Source of the DNA: Gammaproteobacteria bacterium
Lineage (GTDB): Bacteria; Pseudomonadota; Gammaproteobacteria; Pseudomonadales; Pseudohongiellaceae
DNA length: 64,000 nucleotides
Assembly: GCA_030831165.1 (NCBI GenBank)
Contig: JAURLP010000010.1
Location: 1-64,000 of the forward strand
Reading direction: 5' to 3'
In this document: piece after piece, positions 56,800 through 64,000 of the stretch
Numbering within the stretch: position 1 is the stretch's first letter
Layout: the number at the start of each line of letters is the position of its first letter
Program-made: the position numbers and the translations under genes
Notes under the pieces: generated by a model
Databases searched by the model: none
What the model saw: only the letters and a program-made list of their open reading frames with translations
What the model was told of the DNA's origin: nothing

Positions 56800-59223
56800 A
56801 TGACTGAAACAAGTGTTGATGGAGGTGTAGACAGGTCAACTTACCTCTTCTTAATCATTTTATTTATTGGCAGCGGTGCTTCTGCGCTAATCTATGAATT
56901 AGTCTGGTATCAATTAATTGGATTAGTAATTGGCGTTTCTTCAATATCCCTTGGTATTTTATTAGCCGTTTTTATGGGCGGCATGTGCTTGGGCAGTCTG
57001 TTGCTGCCCAGGTGGATTTCATCTGAGCTGCATCCTTTAAAAATATATGCATTACTGGAGATTGGCATCGCCATATTTGGCATTATTTTGCTTTATGGCA
57101 TGCCCTTGCTGCGTAATCTCTATTTTGGGTCGGCTGCCGAAGGTGTGCTGGATTATCTTTTACGTGGTCTGTTTGCCGGTATATGCTTGCTACCACCAAC
57201 GATATTAATGGGAGCAACCTTACCGGCTATAGCGCGTTGGGTTAAATCTAACCCAAATGGGGTGTCCTGGTTGGGCTTGTTTTATGGTGGGAATATCGCT
57301 GGTGCTGTTTTGGGCACTATGTTGGCCGGATTTTTTTTACTCCGCATATACGATATTGAAATAGCTACCTATGTGGCAGTGGCTTTCAATCTTTTGGTGG
57401 CTATTACTGCGCTGTTAATAAGTCGCCAGGTAGCTTATAAGAAAGGTCTTGGTAAAGAACACTTTTATATTATCAAAGCTGCCTGGCCCATTTATGTCGC
57501 TGTTATGTTATCTGGAGCAACTGCTTTAGCTGCAGAAGTGCTCTGGACACGTCATTTATCCTTATTTATTGGTGCCACAGTTTACGGTTTTGCGCTTATT
57601 CTCTCAGTTTTCCTTATAGGCTTGGGTTTGGGTAGTGCCTTTGGATCAAAGCTGGCTTTGCATCTAAAGCATCCGAAGATGGCTTTAGCTGTCTGTCAGT
57701 TGTCGCTTTGTGTTTTGATGGCCTGGGCAGTGTATCTGGTTACCCAGAACTTACCTTATTGGTTTGTCGATATCGATGGTAGTCAGCCCTGGCAGCGTCT
57801 ACAGCTTGATTTTTGGCGGTGCATGATAGCGATGTTTCCCGCTGCAGTATTGTGGGGGGCGAGTTTTCCCCTGGCCTTGGCATCGGTTGCTTCTGAAGAA
57901 AAAGATAGTGCAAGCCTGGTTGGTGGTATATATGCCGCAAACACTTTCGGCGCCATTATTGGTTCTTTAGCCGGAGGCTTTATTCTGGTGCCCTGGGTTG
58001 GAAGCCAGTTGACTCAGCAACTTATTATTTTGGTTTCTGCCGTGTCAGCCTTGGTGCTTCTTAATTTTGGCGTAGAATGCTTAAAATCTTCCAGCCAAAA
58101 TATCTTGAACAGCGCCGCGGTTCTCGTTGTGGCGTTTATTTCAGTGCTTAGTGTTCCTCCCGTTTTAGAAGAAGTTATTGCTTATGGGCGTTATTTGCCG
58201 GTTTTTGGCCGTGGTGTGAATGTGATTTATGCCGGAGAAGGCCTCACAGCGTCAATTGCGGTTACCCAAGAAGGCGATGGCATATTAAATTATCACAACT
58301 CAGGCAAGATTCAGGCCTCAAGCTACCCCCAGGATATGCGTTTGCAACGCATGCTGGGGCATTTGACTACCCTGATCCCGGAAAAGCAGGACAATTTTCT
58401 AGTCATTGGCTTGGGAGCGGGTGTGACAGCAGGGGCTGTAGCTATAGATCCAAATGCTGGCAAGGTGACAATAGCGGAGCTAGAACCCTTGGTGCCGGAT
58501 GTTATTTCAAGGTATTTCAGTGATTTCAATTTCGATGTTGTTAATAATCCTGTTGTTGATATCCACATAGATGATGGTCGGCACTTCCTACAAACCACAG
58601 AATTAACTTTTGATGGCATTACCTCTGATCCACTTGATCCCTGGGTAAAAGGAGCGGCGGCACTTTACACAGAAGAGTTCTGGAGCCTGGCCAAATCAAA
58701 GCTAAATCCGGGCGGCGTTGTGACGGTATTTGTTCAGCTTTATGAAAGCACTGAGGAAGCAGTAAAAAGCGAAATTGGCACCTTTATGAAAGTTTTCCCA
58801 AATGGTGCGGTGTTCTCCAATACTCAAAATGGAGCGGGTTACGATCTGGTTTTGGTGGGTCTAGCCGATGATGATCGTATTGATGTTAGTCGCATGATAG
58901 CCCGTTTTGAGCATCCACGTTATGCACAGGTAAGAGCCTCACTGGCTGAAGTAAGATTGCAAAATATCACCGACCTACTCAGTACCTTTGCTGGTCAGCC
59001 TGGAGATTTATCACACTGGCTGGAAGGTGCACAAATCAATATCGATAAGAATATGAGATTACAATACCTTGCAGGCATGGGGCTTAATCTCTATGAAAAT
59101 ATCAGTATTTATAACAGCATGTTAGAGCAAGGTATTTCCTATCCTGAGAATTTATTTGTTGGCGACGAAGCCACGCTGCAAGAGCTTGAAGGCAAAATTA
59201 CTCGCCGTCAGGGTAGATTTTAG
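56800..59223 (+). CDS. Fused membrane / spermidine synthase-like protein
   Basis: An 807-residue protein. Residues 15 to about 450 form around eleven membrane helices of the type found in fused MFS/spermidine-synthase proteins (GSGASALIYELVWYQLIGLVIG opens them). From about 470 a SpeE-like Rossmann methyltransferase fold follows, with FLVIGLGAGVTAGA (nucleotide site), VTIAELEP and DDGRHFL. GITSDPLDPWVKGAAALYTEEFW marks the polyamine-synthase part. Function is not settled in the family. AAGGA precedes the ATG. The gene is divergent from the Bat remnant. Confidence 0.88.
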   Translation: MTETSVDGGVDRSTYLFLIILFIGSGASALIYELVWYQLIGLVIGVSSISLGILLAVFMGGMCLGSLLLPRWISSELHPLKIYALLEIGIAIFGIILLYGMPLLRNLYFGSAAEGVLDYLLRGLFAGICLLPPTILMGATLPAIARWVKSNPNGVSWLGLFYGGNIAGAVLGTMLAGFFLLRIYDIEIATYVAVAFNLLVAITALLISRQVAYKKGLGKEHFYIIKAAWPIYVAVMLSGATALAAEVLWTRHLSLFIGATVYGFALILSVFLIGLGLGSAFGSKLALHLKHPKMALAVCQLSLCVLMAWAVYLVTQNLPYWFVDIDGSQPWQRLQLDFWRCMIAMFPAAVLWGASFPLALASVASEEKDSASLVGGIYAANTFGAIIGSLAGGFILVPWVGSQLTQQLIILVSAVSALVLLNFGVECLKSSSQNILNSAAVLVVAFISVLSVPPVLEEVIAYGRYLPVFGRGVNVIYAGEGLTASIAVTQEGDGILNYHNSGKIQASSYPQDMRLQRMLGHLTTLIPEKQDNFLVIGLGAGVTAGAVAIDPNAGKVTIAELEPLVPDVISRYFSDFNFDVVNNPVVDIHIDDGRHFLQTTELTFDGITSDPLDPWVKGAAALYTEEFWSLAKSKLNPGGVVTVFVQLYESTEEAVKSEIGTFMKVFPNGAVFSNTQNGAGYDLVLVGLADDDRIDVSRMIARFEHPRYAQVRASLAEVRLQNITDLLSTFAGQPGDLSHWLEGAQINIDKNMRLQYLAGMGLNLYENISIYNSMLEQGISYPENLFVGDEATLQELEGKITRRQGRF

Positions 59224-59410
59224 CAATGCTTGAGCTGACTTAAGAAAAACCATATTTTTTGCATAAGCTAACGATAGAATAATGCTAGTATCGCCCACTT
59301 CTAAGTATAAGGGGCTGCAAAGCCTGGTTTATCGAGGGTGTCTTTCGTTTTAATGAAGCATTAGCGAAGTAGATACAGATAAAGTTGAATTAAATAAAAC
59401 GAGGTTAGAC

Positions 59411-59920
59411 ATGAACATCAAGAAAATCAGTTATCTATTGGCCCTTCCTTTGTTAATGCTGGGTTTACACTCGACATACGCCCAGCCAATTATGATCCCC
59501 GGGTTTATGGGAATTGAAAGCTCCTATATGGATGCACCAGCGGGTTCCGACTCAAGTAATGCTTATTTTACTATTACAAATTTTCATTATGAGCCTATTG
59601 TATTGTTAAGTGCTTCAGCTGATGTTTTTGCTAATGCGACTTTTCTTGGACCAAATGATGATGAGCTGGAGCAAGTTGTCATTCAGCCTGAGGGACGTTT
59701 AGTGATGAGCCCAGATGGCGTGCATTTACGTTTAAGAGATGTCGCTACTATTACTGAAAATGAGTCCCAGCAAATTACCTTGCTGGTGCGCCGCGGACTG
59801 GAAGCTGAAGAAGAAATAGAGGGAACCACAGGTTTTGGTGGTTTATCTGGATCACGTACTCGGGAAGCGGGCATTCCAAATGAAAAAGAGTATGTGGTTA
59901 ACGTGCCAGTTAAATATTAA
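59411..59920 (+). CDS. PCuAC-like exported protein, copy 1 of 3
   Basis: A 169-residue secreted protein with a signal peptide cleaved after TYA (residue 24). The mature part follows the layout of the periplasmic copper chaperone PCuAC (DUF461): SSNAYFTITNFHYEPIVLL, ELEQVVIQPEGRLVM, VHLRL and ITLLVRRGLE. Of the usual H-M-H-M copper ligands only His105 is evident; the position after the histidine is Leu. A motif PGFMGIESSYM just after the signal peptide, with several Met, is shared by all three copies and may offer other metal ligands. GAGG precedes the ATG. Confidence 0.75.
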   Translation: MNIKKISYLLALPLLMLGLHSTYAQPIMIPGFMGIESSYMDAPAGSDSSNAYFTITNFHYEPIVLLSASADVFANATFLGPNDDELEQVVIQPEGRLVMSPDGVHLRLRDVATITENESQQITLLVRRGLEAEEEIEGTTGFGGLSGSRTREAGIPNEKEYVVNVPVKY

Positions 59921-60034
59921 TACTTTATAATTCTAAGCTGTTTTTTTTAAATCACTATTGTAAATAACTGATAAAATGAACTGATAAAAACCTTAGAGGG
60001 GTATATTGTTCTATTGAATTAAAAGAGGTGAGAA

Positions 60035-60559
60035 ATGTACTCAAGCATAAAGAGAATTAATCGTACTATTATCCTACTTATGACGCTGATGTTTCTTCAG
60101 ACAACCGTTCAAGCTCAGCCAATCTTGGTGCCTGGATTTATGGGTATTGAAAGCTCTTATATGGATGCCCCAGCGGCGGGCTCCGATTCAAGCAATGCCT
60201 ATTTCACCATATCAAATCTGCATTATGAACCTATCGTATTGTTGAGCGCTACGGGCGAAGCTTTTGGAAATGCTACTTTCATTGATCCAGATGGTAATGA
60301 ACTGGAACAAGTTGTGATTCGACCTGGAGGCCGATTGGTGATGGGTCCAAATAATGTACATCTTCGACTTGGTGAGCTTGAAGCTGAAGCTGTTGATGAA
60401 GGCTCTCAGGATATTACTTTGCTTGTTCGTCTTGGACTGGAGCCAGAGGAAGCTGTCGAAGCGATTGAGGAATTAGGGGTCATGTCCGGAGTTCGTAGCC
60501 GAGAAGCCGGTATTCCAAATGAAAAAAAATACGTGGTTCACGTCATGGTTAGAGATTAA
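60035..60559 (+). CDS. PCuAC-like exported protein, copy 2 of 3
   Basis: A 174-residue paralogue of the preceding gene with very high identity in PGFMGIESSYMDAPA, the SNAYFTISNLHYEPIVLLSA strand region, ELEQVVIRPGGRLVMGP and REAGIPNEKKYVV. The signal peptide is cleaved after VQA (residue 27). His109 in VHLRL is kept while the companion Met is Leu. GAGGTGAGAA precedes the ATG. A terminator follows at 60693-60728, so copies 1 and 2 may form one transcript and copy 3 another. Function is unknown; a metal- or redox-related periplasmic role is inference. Confidence 0.75.
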   Translation: MYSSIKRINRTIILLMTLMFLQTTVQAQPILVPGFMGIESSYMDAPAAGSDSSNAYFTISNLHYEPIVLLSATGEAFGNATFIDPDGNELEQVVIRPGGRLVMGPNNVHLRLGELEAEAVDEGSQDITLLVRLGLEPEEAVEAIEELGVMSGVRSREAGIPNEKKYVVHVMVRD

Positions 60560-60878
60560 AAGCGAACTAAATATTTAGTTTTCCAGCGTGGGCTTAAGTC
60601 ATGGTAAGGATGGATTAAACTTTAGGATTAAAGCCCAGCAGGGTAGTAGACTGTTTAAAAAGCATTAAAATAGTCATCAATAACCAGACAAGAAAGCCTT
60701 TAAAGTAAGTACTTTGAAGGCTTTTTTTATATTTTAGAAATGCCATCGTCAACTTAATCGATTGATTTATTTAATTTTAAGAGTAATCTACTTTTGCAAG
60801 AATAAGTTAATCGTTAAAGTAAGTAATTATAAGTATTATCTATAAAATTTTGTTTATATAAGAGAGTAGGGGTGAGGA
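60560..60878. other. Gap between copies 2 and 3 of the PCuAC-like genes
   Basis: A 319-bp non-coding stretch holding a strong terminator (60693-60728) and an AT-rich leader before copy 3. No coding remnant is seen, so the gap is probably the promoter region of copy 3. Confidence 0.5.
60693..60728 (+). terminator. Terminator after PCuAC-like copy 2
   Basis: A 14-bp stem (AAAGCCTTTAAAGT against ACTTTGAAGGCTTT, one G-T pair) with loop AAGT is followed by further T's. Its left arm AGCCTTTAAAG is the same as that of the terminator after copy 3 (61496-61531), evidence that the duplicated unit included its terminator. Confidence 0.85.
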
Positions 60879-61400
60879 ATGTACACAGTTATAAAAAATA
60901 TTAAACGTTCTATTATTATACTTCTGGCAATGGTGTTTGTTCAGACAGCTGCACATGCCCAACCAGTTATGATTCCTGGTTTTATGGGTATTGAAAGCTC
61001 ATATATGCATGCGCCAGCGGCAAGCTCAGATTCAGCAACGGCTTTTTTTACTATCGCCAATTTACATTATGAACCGATCGTGGTGTTGGGTCTTAGTGGT
61101 GACATGTTTGATCATGCTACTTTGGTTGGCTCAAATGGAGCCGAGTTGGACCAAGTGATCATAGAGCCAGGTGATCGTCTTGTCATGTCTGCAAATGATG
61201 TGCATTTTCAATTAAGTGGTGTAGATTCTGCCAACCTGGAAGGACACTTTCAGGAGCTTACTTTATTGGTTCGCCGTGGACTAGAGCCATTGGAGGAAGT
61301 GGAAGCGCAGCGCAGAGATGCGAATAATGGCCAACGCGGTCGAGATGCAGGTGTTCCTAACGAGCATAAATATGTTGTAAATGTTCCTCTTAGAAATTGA
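60879..61400 (+). CDS. PCuAC-like exported protein, copy 3 of 3
   Basis: A 173-residue paralogue, more diverged than the first two. It has a signal peptide cleaved after AHA (residue 27), then the shared MIPGFMGIESSYMHAPA and YEPIVVL. It differs by FDHATLVG, which puts a histidine (His79) near the usual first copper ligand position, and keeps His109 in VHFQL. The C-terminal region (REAGIPNE in the others) reads RDAGVPNEHKYVV. It has its own Shine-Dalgarno sequence (GGGGTGAGG) and terminator, and precedes a TauE/SafE permease. Confidence 0.75.
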   Translation: MYTVIKNIKRSIIILLAMVFVQTAAHAQPVMIPGFMGIESSYMHAPAASSDSATAFFTIANLHYEPIVVLGLSGDMFDHATLVGSNGAELDQVIIEPGDRLVMSANDVHFQLSGVDSANLEGHFQELTLLVRRGLEPLEEVEAQRRDANNGQRGRDAGVPNEHKYVVNVPLRN

Positions 61401-61495
61401 ATTTTTGCCTAGCTGAGCTCTTTAAATAATCAATAAACAATAGTAGCAGTAACACCAGTTTTTTTAACTTTACCTTACATAGTTTGATAGTATAT

Positions 61496-61531
61496 AGCCT
61501 TTAAAGCAGCAACTTTAAAGGCTCTTTTTTT
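61496..61531 (+). terminator. Terminator after PCuAC-like copy 3
   Basis: A perfect 11-bp stem AGCCTTTAAAG/CTTTAAAGGCT with loop CAGCAA is followed by C and seven T's. The first possible start codon of the TauE/SafE gene (61530) falls within the T tract. Confidence 0.85.
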
Positions 61532-62276
61532 GTACTTGCTCTCCCCCGAATTGTTAATGTTACTGGCTGTAGTGGCACTCTTTACCGGCTTTGTCAAAGC
61601 GGGAATGCCAGCCTTGGGCGGGCTCATATCTGCCGTTGTTGCCTTGGTGTTCAGCCCAAGGGAAGCCTTGGGAATTTGTCTTATTTATTTGTTGGTTGGA
61701 GATTGTGTGGCGGTCAGTTTTTACTGGCGGCTGGCTCATCTTAGTGAACTTAAAAAAATGATAATGCCTGTATTTACAGGCATTGTTATTGGTGGAGTAA
61801 TGCTTAGTTTTCTGGATGATCGAAATCTAGGCCTGGCTATTGGGTTGATGGTTATGTTTCTGGTTTCCTTGGAGCCACTTCGACCGAAGTTGACTGAATT
61901 GGCAATCTACTACCCTAAAAGTGTTCGAACGGGTTCTGGTCTTTTTGCAGGCGTTTCTACCACTATTGGTAATGCGGCTGGGCCTATTACCGCCTTATAT
62001 TTTTTGTTGCTAAAACTGGATAAGAAAACCTTTGTTGGCACCAGCAGTATCTTCTTTATAACAGTCAATACGACCAAGCTTCCAATTTTTTATTATCAGG
62101 ATTTATTTACAGTCGCTTATTTCCCTTCAATTGCGATAACTGCACCACTGGTTTATGTTGGAGCAATACTTGGCAGAAGTTTTCTTAATTGGGTATCGCA
62201 AGTTTGGTTCACTCGTATTATTCTAGCAGGCACAGCGATAGCTGGAATTTGGTTAATTGTTCGTTACTTTCTTTAA
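61530..62276 (+). CDS. TauE/SafE family sulfite/anion exporter-like permease
   Basis: A 248-residue membrane protein with eight or so helices of the TauE/SafE (DUF81) family. AVVALFTGFVKAGMPALGGLISAVVALVFSPREALGICL and the repeat GLFAGVSTTIGNAAGPITALYFLLLKLDKKTFVGT are the two family motifs. Members export sulfite, sulfoacetate or other organic anions; the substrate here is unknown. The start is uncertain: a TTG at 61530 has AAGG eight bases upstream but overlaps the preceding terminator, while the ATG at 61557 lacks a ribosome-binding site. Both keep the first helix. Confidence 0.82.
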   Translation: MYLLSPELLMLLAVVALFTGFVKAGMPALGGLISAVVALVFSPREALGICLIYLLVGDCVAVSFYWRLAHLSELKKMIMPVFTGIVIGGVMLSFLDDRNLGLAIGLMVMFLVSLEPLRPKLTELAIYYPKSVRTGSGLFAGVSTTIGNAAGPITALYFLLLKLDKKTFVGTSSIFFITVNTTKLPIFYYQDLFTVAYFPSIAITAPLVYVGAILGRSFLNWVSQVWFTRIILAGTAIAGIWLIVRYFL

Positions 62277-62319
62277 TACAACTTTTATATAGGAAAATTG
62301 GAAAAGCCGGTGATAGATA

Positions 62320-63881
62320 ATGCTTAGAACTATATTTTCTTTAAGCGCCATCTTCTTGAATTTATTTTTAGTATCCTGCGCGGTAAACCCGGTAACAGGG
62401 GAGAGTGAGTTTTCACTTTTATCCAGACAGGATGAAATATCAATTGGTAATCAACAGTATGGTCCTTCCCAGCAAAGTCAGGGAGGAGAATACAGAACAT
62501 ATCCTGAATTAAGTGCGTATGTGAATCAGGTAGGGCAGCGCCTCGCTGCTGTTGGCAGAAGAGATTATGACCTACCTTATGAGTTTGTTGTGTTGAATAA
62601 TTCGGTACCAAATGCCTGGGCGCTTCCTGGGGGCAAGATTGCGATTAATCGAGGTTTATTGCTTGAGTTAAACAATGAAGCCGAGTTGGCAGCAGTGCTC
62701 GGTCATGAGGTTGTGCATGCGGCAGCAAGGCATGGTACAGCAGCCATGGCCAGAGGCAGTTTATTACAGGGAGTCTTGACGGTTGGCGCCATTGCCAGTC
62801 AGGACAGTGCCTATTCTGACTATATTGTGGGAGCTGGTCAGTTAGGGGCTCAGCTAATTAGTCAGCGTTATGGTCGTGATGCAGAGCGAGAATCAGACAC
62901 TTTTGGTATTCGTTATATGCTAGAAGCTGGCTATGATCCACAGGCAGCTGTTAGTTTACAGGAAACTTTTGTACGCCTTTCAGAAGGTCGAGAATCAGGT
63001 TGGATCGATGGTTTGTTTGCGAGTCATCCACCTTCCCAGGAGCGTGTGGCTAATAATCAGGCACTGGTAAATGAGTTAATGCCCCTAATTCAAGGGCGGG
63101 ATCTGGAGCTTGGTGAAGCTCGATATCAACAGGCTATAGCAGGTATTAAAGCCGATCAGGAAGCCTACCAGCTTTTCGCCGAAGCGGAACGAGCGATTGC
63201 AGATGATGATTTGGAGATTGCAATGTTGAATTTGGATGAAGCAATTTCCATGGTTCCCAATGAGGCCAGATTTTCAGGATTAAAAGCAGATATCCTGTTG
63301 TATCAAAAGCGTTATAGGAAAGCGATTACAATCTATGATGAGGCCATCGACAAAGATAACAGTTATTTTGACTATTATTTAGGCAGAGGAGTAGCTTATG
63401 CCAGGCTTGGGAATCAGCGTCTGGCCCAGGTAGATTTGGAACGAAGCGTTGACTTGCTTCCAACAGCAACTGCCATGAATGAATTAGGAAAAATATCACT
63501 CAATAACAATGACAGAGCCATAGCTAAACAATATTTTCAGGCCGCTGCCGGAGGGGGTGGTGTCGCTGGCAATGAAGCAGCCTTGGCATTTACACGACTG
63601 GATGTTGCAGACTCCCAGGCGCTTATGTTCAGACTCAGGCATATACCCTGCAAGATGGTCGAATACTAGTCAGGGTAACGAATCGTGCGGGGATATCCTT
63701 GCAAAACATTAAATTGGAAGTGTCAGCGGTGATTGCGGAGCAACTTGCCCAGCAGCTATTAACTCTTGGGAACCTGGATGTCAACCAGACTATTGATTTG
63801 AATTCAGGGTTACGTGTTGCTGAAGGTGTTCAAGTGAACCCAAATCAAATGCGAGTTAGAGTTCTCTCAGCCCAGCCTTGA
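62320..63881 (+). pseudogene. M48 metalloprotease lipoprotein with TPR tail, frameshifted
   Basis: A BepA/YfgC-type lipoprotein: signal peptide and lipobox LVSC (Cys20), HEVVH zinc motif (129-133) and a later ERESDTFG ligand segment, then TPR repeats. The frame from 62320 ends at TAG 63669 after an unrelated tail. One frame over, the conserved C-terminal domain continues from CCA at 63615 (PGAYVQTQAYTLQDGRILVRVTNRAG) to VRVLSAQP at 63881. Adding one C to the CCC run at 63614-63616 restores a single 520-codon protein. It is a real frameshift, a sequencing error or, less likely, slippage. The protease core is intact either way. Confidence 0.85.
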
Positions 63882-64000
63882 ATAAGACTGATCATAATCA
63901 ACTTCCATGCGGGTTAATTTACGGTATTTGATTCGCCGTCTTGTCCCAAGACAGAGCAATAGATTCTAGAGAGTCAGGGCAATAGGGTAAAGATTGAAAG

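Noticed and set aside
59315-59323. GCAAAGCC-like string upstream of PCuAC-like copy 1, reminiscent of a cyclic-di-GMP (GEMM) riboswitch
   Set aside because: The rest of the GEMM consensus (GCACAGGGCAAACC, GAAA tetraloop) is absent, so it is a chance match.
1-64000. tRNA, rRNA, CRISPR arrays, insertion sequences, integrases or phage genes
   Set aside because: Looked for on both strands by eye and not found; small ncRNAs could be missed.

Overview
The window reads as a contiguous chromosomal segment of a gammaproteobacterium with an AT-leaning genome (about 40-45% G+C by eye). Gammaproteobacterial hallmarks include the miaB-ybeZ-ybeY-corC-lnt block, holC-pepA beside lptFG, efpL (YeiP type), miaE, slyX, srkA and an OxyR with the classical cysteine pair. 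The content (fatty-acid desaturase, FadL porin, tricorn-like protease, GTP-type PEP carboxykinase) fits a free-living aerobic, possibly marine, organism; I cannot name a genus. I see no rRNA, tRNA, CRISPR array, insertion sequence or prophage, so most of the window is ordinary core chromosome.

Layout. 1-5638 (minus): miaB, ybeZ, ybeY, corC, lnt and a partial DUF3301 gene. 5789-9111 (plus): DUF1820, a Prx5-type peroxiredoxin and ygiQ. 9198-9917 is a small decay patch: a PilZ gene interrupted by one in-frame TGA, and a shattered DUF2721 gene. 9945-14807: flavin oxidoreductase, a membrane XRE regulator with a well-formed operator, hemH, srkA and an exported Rossmann reductase. 14887-20526 (minus): an RND pump with adaptor plus a glycosyltransferase-like gene. 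20680-24051: miaE, desaturase, slyX, a membrane-anchored cold-shock protein and efpL. 24214-28036: valS and an exported unknown. 28169-31685: rubrerythrin / Fe-S reductase / DUF3501 operon divergent from oxyR, which looks like a peroxide-defence unit. 31910-40966: tricorn-like protease, FadL, pepA-holC and lptFG. 40982-51354: RDD and DUF2306 membrane proteins, an isoleucine-attenuated citramalate/isopropylmalate synthase, ltaE, cyclophilin, DUF442, MATE, leuB and pckG. 51497-54219: small membrane proteins and an EEP-family hydrolase. 54264-56572: a Bat-type operon remnant lacking its VWA part. 56800-63881: a membrane spermidine-synthase-like protein, three tandem PCuAC-like secreted proteins, a TauE/SafE permease and a frameshifted M48 lipoprotein protease.

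Most interesting points: (1) a complete attenuator (19-codon leader peptide with four consecutive Ile codons, antiterminator segment and terminator) ahead of the LeuA/CimA-family gene, which argues that this enzyme serves isoleucine synthesis; (2) a tandem triplication of secreted PCuAC-like proteins in which most canonical copper ligands are gone while a Met-containing N-terminal motif is conserved, the best candidate for an undescribed system here; (3) four independent disruptions (PilZ stop, DUF2721 decay, M48 frameshift, VWA-less Bat operon), which mark either genome erosion or sequence errors. All family assignments are by eye from the sequence; no database search was run.
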